A stretch of DNA of 64,000 bases from Euphorbia lathyris (lineage: Eukaryota; Streptophyta; Magnoliopsida; Malpighiales; Euphorbiaceae): contig NC_088915.1 of the NCBI RefSeq assembly GCF_963576675.1, positions 35,989,501-36,053,500 of the forward strand, given 5' to 3'. The notes beneath the pieces were generated by a model, which did not search any database, was not told the DNA's origin, and saw only the letters and a program-made list of their open reading frames with translations. The translations under genes were made by a program, and so were the position numbers. Of this stretch, positions 45,539 through 55,745 are shown piece by piece; position 1 is the stretch's first letter; every line of letters begins with the position of its first letter.

Positions 45539-46928
45539 TGTTGGTCTCGTGTAATTAGTTCCAAGGGGGGGTTAGGAACTAATGTAACTTTTTCGCTTAA
45601 TTGCTGACTTAATTTAATTCCTTAAACAACTTTACTCAGTTTAGGTCAGCAAGGTTGAGCGCGATGCAAGACAGCTTTAGTCAGAGGCTGACTAGAACTG
45701 TTTTACTTGTGAGTTGGGAATTAACACTTAAGGTCAGCTTCCAACTCAGCACTCTGATTACTCAGCGTCGGCTTATACAGATTATATACTGAGTAATTTG
45801 AACAAGCAACACATACATATATATATCAAGAGAAGGGTTAGAAATTACTCAGCAGTCTTATCCTGGTTCGGCCTCACCGCCTACGTCCAGTCCCCAGAAT
45901 CCTTCCGGGCTTTTTTCAATCCACTACTGAGCTCTTTAAAGGTAGAGCACAAACCGTTTACAAGCAATTGAGTATGCAAGAGTACCGTCCTCTATTCGTC
46001 TACTCAACCCTACTGAGCGCTATAGCCAAACACTCAGATTTTCTCTACCGCTGAGTACTAAAACCGAGTACTCAGCACCACTCTCTCAATCTTTACAATT
46101 GATACAAATTTGTTCTTTCTAGATGAAGAACACTTTAGATGAATACAAATTCAATCTAGACTTTTACACAGAGATAGGATTTGGGTGTAAGAATTTTCTT
46201 TTCTTGTTTGTATGTGCTTGTATGTATGCTTTTCTTTTTGTACTTCGGCAAAGGATCCAAGTGAAGAACTTGTCCTTTTATAGTGAAATCCGATGCTTCA
46301 ATCATTTGAATTCGGATGTATCCGTTGAATTCAAACGGTCTTCTTGCGTCATTCATTGGTCAACATACAGATTTACAGGACAATCCTATCTTCTGAATTT
46401 AGCAGGCGTTAGGCTTGTCTTCTTCCGCCAGGTTCATCTTCTAGCGCCAGTTTCGTCTTTTAGCCAAATGCCAGTTGACCCATGCATCTCGAAAAGGTCT
46501 CTTTGCGTAATTCCAAATCTTTTGAATTGGCACAGATCTTTGTCGGATCTTGTCTTTTAGTTAACGGATCATTGGCGCTGTCCTGATGAACATTCAGCTT
46601 GACTTTATAGACGTTGCCTTCGATCTTTATCTTTGGCGACGCTGAGTTACGTTCTACTCAGCTTCCTCGGTCAGCTTTGTCTGCAAGCGTTAGTTCTGAA
46701 GAAGAATTTTCTTCTATGATGCTGAGTTGTATTCTTCTCAGCTTCTGTGGCTCATGCTGACTTCGTTCTGTCTTACTTTTTATTTCTGTTCTCATTTATA
46801 ATTATACTCAACATTGAACAAACACATTAGTACAATTAAATCAAAGCACTTAAATTTAATTGTCTTAATCATGGGATTAACTTAAATAATTTTGTCAAAT
46901 CAAAATCATGTGGAAAGGTGTTTCAACA
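45539..46928 (-). repeat. E0 5' LTR (copia family 1)
   Basis: 1,390 bp bounded by TGTTGGTC at 45539 and TTTCAACA at 46928 on the plus strand. It aligns along its length with 4099-5568, 43102-44577 and the solo copy 21323-22681. A TATA box on the minus strand (CTATAAAAGG) is at 46274-46283. The following pentamer gcttt (46929-46933) is the presumed target duplication; its partner is outside the window. Confidence 0.9.
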
Positions 46929-47800
46929 GCTTTAGTCCAAGTAGGAGATGTTAGGGTTTAATGTCCTATAGAGAATTGTTATAGGATATAAACCAGTTGT
47001 AAATGAATCGTTTATTACCATTTGTTGTATAAGATATAGTATGTTTAACTATATAAAGTCATTAATCTTTTATCAGAACTAATTAAGTTAAATAAAAGAA
47101 ATCTCAAGTTTATTTAAGTGATTATAAAATGTTCATACATGCATGAAGTGAGACTAAACTTTATAATAAACCAATAAACTTAAAACAACCCCAAGTCAAG
47201 CAATATGTTCATAGGATTAACATAATGTTGTTGAGACTTGCATGTAATAGTGTCTTCTGTTGTGAACAGATAGCTGATCTCACAAGCTTTAGATATGGAG
47301 ATATCTAGACAGTCACATGGATCCAGTGAAGGAGTTTATTAGGATTGGGGACCCGACTTGAGATAACAAGATGGATGGATTTATCTAATGTCACTTGTTT
47401 CATCTCAAATGGTATTAGTATGGATAAGTAATTCTCAGACTCAAATAAACATTAATTAGTGATTCTGGATTATGGTGTGTGGTGCTTTGACTTTGTCTGA
47501 ACACGATCCACTATAGATGGGACTCTAGGGTGTTTAAGGGCAGGCGTTGGGTATCATATAAAATAATTGCAGGATAGTTAATGCTAGATTGAGCATTTGA
47601 CACTCCTTGTAGATAGTAGATATATCCATGGCCTATTGTGAAATAATTAATTGAAACCATAGGGTTAAGAGAAGAAAAATGGAGATTTCACTTAATATAT
47701 CTATTCAGAGTTAATTCTACATGGACAAGTAAAACAGACGTCTTATTATATGTAACTTGACAGATTCCATAGTTACAGATTCATCAAAAGATATAGCTGA
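46929..47800. other. Possible old LTR fragment next to E0
   Basis: From 46948 the text tgttagggtttaatgtcc resembles a copia-type LTR start, and the interior (ggggacccgacttgagataac) has the look of a dispersed plant repeat. I could not find a second copy or a clean end. No ORF. Confidence 0.3.
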
Positions 47801-48590
47801 TGAAGGATCGAATTATACTGGACCTAATGCGGAAAGGTAAATGTCAGAATCAACCTGACTTCTCATCCCTCTAGGCGAATGTGACGATTCTGCCAATAAC
47901 AGATAGTTGAGGGGGACATTCATCCTCCTGGAATGTAGATTAAGCCTAGTGGGTAAACAATTGGAGACCATTTTCCATAGAAAATATTTGATCTTTGGGG
48001 GAATGCACAATCTCCATAACTCATCCCATCCCTACACTGCTAAATTCGGATGATGATACTATTCCAAAGCTTTATAACCCAATTTAGAGGAGTACAACCT
48101 GTCCTTTGTGAAGTGCCAAACACCATAAGCTTAATATCTGAAGCCTCCTCAGTAGTGACATGTTGTTCACTTTTTCCTCATCCCATCGACACTCATCATG
48201 CACAATCAGATCTGACACCCTAACATTTGTTAGATGTGTATCAGTACCCAGAGTACGTATAAAATTAAAATCATGAATCAACCATGGATCCCGCCAGATA
48301 CGAATGCTTCTACCATCCCTAATATGCCATCTCAAGCCCAACCGAAGGACCTCACGAGAACCCCATATGCTACTCCAAACAAAACTAAGATTAATGCCCA
48401 GTTTGGAATTTAGAAAGTTACCTTCCGAAAAATATATAGCTTTGAACAAATGGATTACTAGAGCATCAAGGTTGTTAATGAAGTTCCAACCTTGTTTTCC
48501 AAGCAATGAGAGATTAAATGAGTGAAGATTCTGATACCCAAGACCTCCACAGCTACGAGAAATACTGTGCCCCCGTGAGTGTGCAGAAGG
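47800..48590 (-). pseudogene. L1-type LINE fragment (C-terminal part of ORF2)
   Basis: Reading on the minus strand from about 48580: GGLGYQNLHSFN and LLGKQGWNF, then WRDPWL and, near 48010-47930, PPKIKYFLWKMVSNCLPTRLNL, the pattern of the zinc-binding region after the reverse transcriptase in plant L1 elements (zf-RVT). The longest open parts are 48084-48506 and 47813-48010, in different frames. Both ends are truncated; RT core and poly-A tail are not present. Confidence 0.75.
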
Positions 48591-48654
48591 AAAGAGGAAG
48601 AGGTTAATGAATTCTTTATGTAATGTTTTTTTAGGGTTTTATGCTCTTTGAGTC

Positions 48655-49741
48655 TTAATAAAGTTTATGCGAAACATCATATAAATTACAACACACGTTA
48701 ATTAATTCATCTTTAGACAGAAAACTGAAAGTTACCTCAAGTGACTCTTCTTCACTGTCTTCGGAGAGGTTTTTAGATCTTTGATCACCGTGTTCCATAA
48801 AGCACATATCTTTTTCATCACTTGAAGATGACTCATCACTGTCACTCCAAGTAACTACCATAGCCCGCTTACCTTTCTTCTTGCTTTGAGATTTTAGATC
48901 TGAATGGTTAGGCGTGTTTTGTTTTATTGCACTCAAAACAAATGACATCTTGAGGAGTTTTCTTTTTGGATTTTCCCACTTTTTGAAAATTCTTTTTAGG
49001 ATATCTCCTAAAAAAATTCTCTCTTTTTTCATAGATTTATTAAACTTTCGAGATAGCATGACAATCTTTTTTTTAGAGTCCTCACATGAACTTTCATCAC
49101 TCTAAGTAGCTTTTAGTCTAGTGGACTTAAGCTTTTTAACATCATGTTCCTTTTCATTTACTCATGTAATTTTAACATCATGTGTAAGTAGAGATTCAAG
49201 AAATTTATCATAAGAATATTTCGAGAGATATCTCTCATCATCAATGTTAGTTAATTTTGGATCCCAACTTGAGGGCATTATTTTCATTAATTTCTTAATA
49301 AGTTCCTCATCCGAAAATGACTTACCTATAGTTTTGAGATTATCTACAATGGTGGTAAACCTTGTGTTCATTTCAGAAATATTTGCGTTTACCTCCATTT
49401 TAAATAACTTGTACTCTGTCATATAAAGATTCTCTTAATTTTTTTAGTTTCTAGTGCCTTCATATATGACCTCTAGGTTGTCCCATATTTCTTTCGCATT
49501 GGTGCACCCTGAAACACGATGATATTCATTAATATCTAAAACTCAATGTAAAATATTAATAACTTTAGCATTTAATTATAAATATTTCCAATCATCATTT
49601 GTAAATTCATTTTCCTCTTTATCAACATTAACTCCATCAACAATTTTTGAAGGAGTTTTTGGACCATCTTTAATTATTTTCCAAAACAAAAATATCAATA
49701 GATTGAATAAAATTTATCATTCTATTTTTTCCAAACATGTA
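48655..49741 (-). pseudogene. Decayed copia gag, different family from E0/E1
   Basis: From 49741 down: MFGKNRM (compare the E0 ENRM block), then 49422-49162 with ISEMNTRFTTIVDNLK and PSSWDPKL (UBN2-type gag), then 49059-48655 with an acidic stretch after VVTWSDSDESSSSDE, as in copia gag-pol after the knuckle. Many stops and frame changes. The N-terminus is cut exactly where the CACTA end begins at 49742. Confidence 0.75.
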
Positions 49742-51234
49742 CACTATGCCATTTTCCCTTTCACATGACACAAGATACATGACAGACATTTGTTTTCGTG
49801 TCGTCTGAATATTTTTCGTGACAGTATTTTAACTCTATGTCATCTGAAGGCGAAATAAAAAATGCGCTCGATTCTCAGATGACGTTACAATTACAGAAGC
49901 CTGTCATCCAAAGAAAACGCGCGTTTTTGTTAAATTTCACTTACTCATCAGATGACACCTGAAATAAATGACTGTCATTGTATACGGAAAACAAAAAAAG
50001 CGGCAAACGAAATTTCACTTACGCGGCCATATACCAAATTTAGGCACTGGATGGTTTGACTGAAATTTCAGCTCGTATAAAAAGCCTGTCTCTCACCCAA
50101 AACCCCATTTTTTAGGTTACGCAATCTTGATCCCCTCTCATCTCTCTCTATCTCCATGGCTGATTCATGCAATCAGTGAGCTCGAAAGACGGTACTGGTA
50201 AGTATCTATTGATTTTCATTATTCCTTACTCTCTCTTTTCCTCATCCGATTTACTTTTGTGTATGTCGATTTCAGCAGCTGGAATAAGGATCTATTGATT
50301 TTCAGACCTATGATTTAAGGGTTAGATCTCTCGCTTAGATACTGATTTTATTATATTCATTGTTAGATTCACCGTTGAAAAGCTTGGGTCTTTATCTTTT
50401 TTAACCTAGGGAAATACAGTGCCGGTTGCTGAAGATGTTCTGATTTCTTTTTATTTGAACATAATATTTACAGGGATAGTAAGAATGCTACATGCGAAGG
50501 CTGACTGAAGAGATTGTCAATCAGTTCTTGTGTTTAGCATATGGGAAGATTTCTTTAACTTATTCAGTATATATTGTTGTTATGTTGGTTTGAACTGATT
50601 GGTTGCATGTATGATATTGTTGTGGGTGGTGCTGCTGAGATAGGTTTGTAATATATTTTCCACTTGGCTTGTTATCTGAATGTGTATGTGTATGTATATG
50701 AACATAGAACTCATTGATTTAGGAAACTAGCCTAATTTTGAGTATATATATATATTGTTATGTGGGTTTGAACTGAACGATTACATATATGTATGATGTT
50801 GTGGGTGATGATGAAATGATTGGTATGAACTGATTGGTTAGATATAACTGTTTAGGAAGCTAGGACTCATAGAGTTTATGTATGAATGATCATTACGCAT
50901 GTGGCTAATTACACATACTCTAAAGCTTTGAATGTTCTTTGTGATTGGCAATTCTCTTATGCTATGAATGTTCATTTGGGCATGTAACTGATTAATTACA
51001 TGTATGATGTTGTTGTGATTGGCCATACTCTTATGCTATGAATGTTCATTGACTGAAATAATGTTCATGCCTACAACATATAGTTTGTGAAGCATAGTCA
51101 TATGGTCAACCTAAATCTCCATTACTATGTATCATGTCACTTGGCTTGTTATGCTTATGGAAAAATATTTAACATGGTGATGAAGTTGTATGATTCTAAC
51201 AACACAAGTTTATGACTAAGCTTATGGTGACAGT
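49742..51234 (+). mobile_element. Terminus of a CACTA-type DNA transposon (interrupted by D)
   Basis: Starts CACTATGCCATTTTCCC. Within the first 270 bp the words cagatgac/gtcatctg and tgacag recur in both orientations (for example near 49770, 49845, 49880, 49905 and 49945), like CACTA subterminal repeats. A TATA-like cgtataaaaag follows near 50075, then CT-rich leader-like sequence. It splits the gag ORF between two codons, with gta as the likely 3-bp target. The other end and any transposase are hidden beyond D. No ORF is convincing in 50150-51234. Confidence 0.55.
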
Positions 51235-54200
51235 TGTTAGACGAGGTGTCGCGGCCTAATCTCCCGGGCGGACCGGGGGGTGGACACCTCATGGCGACGT
51301 AAGCGGTGATTGGCGCCGAAAGCAACCAATCATGGAATCAAGCTGCTCGGCAGGACCGGAGCTCGGAGATATGGAAGAGTCGCCACCCACGAATGGGAAA
51401 ATGAACACCGATCCCTTGCGGGAGACCGGTGTGGGTTCGGGAAACTTAGGTACGAGCCGAGAAGGCTAGCTCCTTTCCGGAGAAAGGCTACTAGGCACCC
51501 CGACATCGCCCGGTTATGAACCACCGGCCTCCTACTCAGCATGTTAGGCGATAACGGACTAATCGTATACTTCTTTAAGTTTAAAATTCATTTGAAACCT
51601 TTTCTTTCTCGTTTTGGAAACCGTTTTGAGCATATATTATGGAAAAGCCACTTTAGTAAAGAATCACCCATTTACATCAGTTCGATATACATACAAAGAG
51701 AGGGGGGAGAAAGAAGTGATTTATTTACAACGTGATTTACATGTCGTGTTGCGTGTTAATTCTATACTAACTCATTCCCCCCAAAACGAATTTATTTGCA
51801 TGGTTCGTACCTTAATCGTCGTTGGAACGATTTTGGTACATTTCAAAACCCCGCTTGATGAAGTTCACCCGAATCGCCGTTGGAACGACTCAAGTGTTTG
51901 AAAACGTTAAGGTAAAAACCTTTAGTAAGAAAACATGGTTAAACATACAAGTCAATTTATTTTGTATAAATCATTTAAGAAAACGATTCAAAAACTTCAT
52001 TATTCACAATGGAAGCGATTTTAATTACAAGATTCGCTTAATCCGTCGTTGGAACGGACTAAGGTTTTAAAACGTGTTGGTTTGAGAAATGAGTTGAAAT
52101 GTCAAGAAAACACTATTTATTTACATTAGGAATTTCTAAAAAACCATTAGTTTAAATGATTAAATTAAAAACTCTTTTTGTGATTTAATTTTCCCCTTTT
52201 TCCTTAATGGATTCTCTACTTGTCATAATTACAATAATGAACATATTTAAACCAAAATTTACTCCCAAATAAAGCCCATTTGAAACATGGACCCCTAAAT
52301 GGCCCAAAAGAATAAAGAAAATAATATAAGCATATATATATACATTTTAATCCAAAAAAGGAAACATAAAATGCAAATAAATGAAAAGAGATTATATTAT
52401 ACTTATATGAAAATACTAAATATAATACATTTTTGCTTCAAATATGTAAGAATAGTAAATAAAACTCCTAGATAAGAAAATAACATTTATCCCCCAAAAT
52501 AGTTTTATTTAATAATAACTAATATAGCCCAAATATCCCAAAACTATATATATACATAACTAATGTAATTTTAAGTGTCAAAATAATATCTATTCATCCA
52601 CTAATTAATCACTCCCAAAACACCCAAGTAAATATTCTTTTAAAATGAAATTCATTACCATTTAAGTAAAGGAAAAAGAAAAGAAAAGATATATATACAT
52701 ATACTTATATTTAATAAAAAAAACGATATATAAACATCCCAAATAATTATATATACCAAATGTCTAAAAATAGTTTGAAAATATATATTACATAAATATA
52801 CATATATATACAAAGGACCAAAAGCTTAAAAGTTAAGAAACAGGGACCAAAACAGCATTTTTTACATTCCAGCAGATTTACCGACGGAAAATCCGTCAGT
52901 AAACAGCAATTAGTGACAGAAACGGAAAATTACAGCAGCACTCCAATTGTTTCCAGATTTATTCAAAAACTTTAAATTAAGTCTAATTCAATCGTTTTGG
53001 ATTTCCGAACTACCCAAAATGGGTCATAGTCAATAACGGAAGTTCCTAAAACGACGTTTTTATTTTAAAACATTATTTGGAGATTTCTTTAAATTAAAAA
53101 CTTATAATTACAACGTCTTTAATACCCGAACTACCTTTTTATCGGATCACGGTTCGTATTGGGATATCAAAACGAGGTTTTTTATTTTAAAACAAAACCA
53201 AATTTTATTCAACACGAGACAAAAATTAAATAAATACGCTAAATTAAATAAAACGTGATAAAATAAATGAATAACTAAATAAATAAAAACTATTAACATA
53301 AAAATAAATAGAAGAAGGAAATAAATTAAATAAAATAAAAGAGTCTAGTCCTCGGATAATACCTTAAATTCGGTATCTGACAGTCGAAGCCGATTAATTC
53401 CACGAGTCGTGATTTTCCGGTTTTTTTGTGTTTTTTTTAGTAAAAATTTAACTTTAGGAAATTCGGAATTTTTGAGAAAAAAAATATTTTTCATAAAAAA
53501 AATCACTTTCTCTCTCTAAAAATGTCTAGAGTGAGAAAGGCTCCAAAAATCCATCCTCCCCAAATGCATGGGGATCCGTGCCTTTTATAGGCAAACGGAT
53601 CCCCGGCGGAATGGGCGACGCCCGAAAAGAATCGGGCGTCGCCCAAGGGGGTTGGGCGGCCGCCCAAGGCATGTTGGGCGGCCGCCCAACAGCGTTGGGC
53701 GAGCGCCCAACGCAAGGTTGGGCGCGCGCGCCCAACCGCCGTTGGGCGTTCGCCCGACGTCGGTGGGTGCTCGCCCAACGGCCGCCGGGGGGCGTCTCGC
53801 GCCGTCGGGCGTGCACGCCCTGCGGCCGTCGAGCGTGCGTTCCGTGCCGTAGGGCGCCCACGCGTCGCGGCCGTCGAACGCGCGTTCCGCGCTGCCGGGC
53901 GCACACGCCCTGTGGCCGACGAGAGCGCGCTACCGGGCCCGTGCATCGCTCGGACGTCGAGCGCGCGCGCCACTTGTGGTTGGATGCGTGCATCCGACGG
54001 ACGTCGAGCGCGCGCCCCGCGCCGTCGAGCGGGTGTCCGACTGTCGTCGACCGCGCGTCGGATGCCGCTAAGCATTCGCGAGCCACCCCATTGGCAACAG
54101 CGACCCGCCATAACTCTTTCTTCCTTATTATGTACTTATCATTCTTCATATATTTTTTGTTTTTCAAAACTTCCGAAATCAATAGCTTCAACCGTCTTGT

Positions 54201-54241
54201 TTTCAGGTTTTCGTCACAGGTCCTCCGACTCGGTGTCTACA
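51235..54241 (-). repeat. D 3' LTR (3,007 bp, fullest copy)
   Basis: Plus-strand limits TGTTAGACGAGG and CGGTGTCTACA. Minus-strand TATA box CTATAAAAGG at 53581-53590, with the palindrome array just upstream (about 53620-53790). This copy holds both the U5 end missing from the C 5' LTR and the middle missing from the C 3' LTR. The long Arg/Pro/Gly-rich ORFs at 53503-54285 are artefacts of the GC-rich array. It contains no gene. Confidence 0.9.
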
Positions 54242-54257
54242 GTTGCCCCTACTTTGC
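54242..54257 (-). promoter_or_regulatory. D polypurine tract
   Basis: The minus strand reads aaagtaggggcaac before the LTR, as in C. Bases 54258-54480 hold nothing further. Confidence 0.8.
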
Positions 54258-54480
54258 TATTTTGATAGTGATGTGTGTGTTTTGAAAACGTTTTTTGCTA
54301 ACGCACACATGCAATGTAAAACATATAAAAAGTAAAAGATACGTAAAGAGTAGGCGGGAGAATACCTGACCTTCGCGCTGCGCGCTCCGGTGTTGTTTGT
54401 CGATTCTTTCCAGCCTTGCCTCTGAATCGGCCGTCGGTGGATGTTTTTCTCTCGGAATCTAGTGTACGTTGACTATGGGT

Positions 54481-55310
54481 AAGAATGGCTCAAAAGCAAC
54501 CTCGGTCGTGGACCGTAGGTAAGATGGCTAAAAAGCTACATCGGTCGTGAACCGTAGGTAAGATGGCTAAAAAGCTACCTCGGTCGTGAACCGTAGGTAA
54601 GATGGCTAAAAAGCTACCTCGGTCGTGAACCGTAGGTAAGATGGCTAAAAAGCTACCTCGGTCGTGAACCGTAGGTAAGATGGCTAAAGAGCTACCTCGG
54701 TCGTGAACCGTAGGTAAGATGGCTAAAGAGCTATCTCGGTCGTGAACCGTAGGTAAGATGGCTAAAAAGCTACCTCGATCGTGAACCGTAGGTAAGATGG
54801 CTAAAAAGCTACCTCGGTCGTGAACCGTAGGTAAGATGGCTAAAAAGCTACCTCGGTCGTGAACCGTAGGTAAGATGGCTAAAAAGCTACCTCGGTCGTG
54901 AACCGTAGGTAAGATGGCTAAAGAGCTACCTCGGTCGTGAACCGTAGGTAAGATGGCTAAAGAGCTACCTCGGTCGTGAACCGTAGGTAAGATGGCTAAA
55001 GAGCTACCTCGGTCGTGAACCGTAGGTAAGATGGCTAAACAGCTACCTCGGTCGTGAACCGTAGATAATATGGCTAAAAAGCTACCTCGGTCGTGAACCG
55101 TAGGTAAGATGGCTAAAAAGCTACCTCGGTCGTGAACCGTAGGTAATATGGCTAAAAAGCTACCTCGGTCGTGAACCGTAGGTAAGATGGCTAAAAAGCT
55201 ACCTCGGTCGTGAACCGTAGGTAAGATGGCTAAAAAGCTACCTCGGTCGTGAACCGTAGGTAAGATGGCTAAAAAGCTACCTCGGTTGTGAACCGTAGGT
55301 AAGATGGCTC
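54481..55310 (-). repeat. 39-bp minisatellite in D (22 copies)
   Basis: Unit taagatggctaaaaagctac followed by ctcggtcgtgaaccgtagg; 22 copies counted, most nearly identical (aaaaag or aaagag variants). Each unit contains the dyad CGGT-cgtga-ACCG. Confidence 0.93.
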
Positions 55311-55659
55311 AAGGGCAGAAAAGTTCTTTCTAACGATTCTGAATTCTTTTAAAACACCATTGTCTGGAGCTAGTGTCTCGAAGGTTTAATGGGAACGTGT
55401 TTTGGTCTGGAATGATATAGACTAATGATTATTTTTCTATTGACTGTTGTCTGTATTTTGACTGGTGTCACTGTTCTGTAAAAATTGGCTGTTGTCTGGA
55501 GTTCATATCTTGACAGTATTGGTTGCTGTGTGGGAGAAATGCAGGCTGAAACGGACTGCAAATCGGAGGTCTGTGCATCTGGTAAATAATTATTTACTTT
55601 TTACCTTTATGTCACATCGTACTTTTTTCACTATTTACGGGAATGTCATTCCCTCTTCC

Positions 55660-55668
55660 TATATAAGG
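55660..55668 (+). promoter_or_regulatory. TATA box of the D antisense PMD gene
   Basis: tatataagg about 80 bp before the ATG at 55746, followed by a CT-rich leader. The upstream stretch 55311-55659 is similar to C 38426-38784 and has no gene. Confidence 0.72.
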
Positions 55669-55745
55669 TGGTGGGGTTTCATTTCGACCCCACACCTTCT
55701 CTCTCTTCTTTCTCTCTCTAGACTTTGATTTGGATTATCCTCGAG

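Larger units (their letters stand above)
1..46928 (-). mobile_element. Outer Sirevirus-like Ty1/copia element E0 (5' part, interrupted by E1)
   Basis: E0 reads on the minus strand: 5' LTR 45539-46928, a tRNA-iMet type primer site, gag 45474 down to 44578, then pol from 4098 down to 124. The two coding parts are separated by E1 (4099-44577), and the pentamer ctttt flanks E1 on both sides, so gag continues across it. The zinc knuckle lies just left of 4098. The RT text around YVDD and the envelope-like ORF of sibling E1 fit the Sirevirus (SIRE/Maximus) lineage; the lineage call is inference from motif memory. The envelope-like ORF and 3' LTR of E0 should lie left of position 1. Bases 1-123 follow the pol stop and hold no gene. 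Confidence 0.88.

Noticed and set aside
46948..47800. Candidate complete LTR starting tgttaggg
   Set aside because: No matching end, second copy, primer site or target duplication found; kept only as a low-confidence fragment.
53503..54285. Five overlapping ORFs of 94-235 codons
   Set aside because: They lie in the GC-rich U3 of the D LTR and run off it into flanking sequence; no conserved frame.
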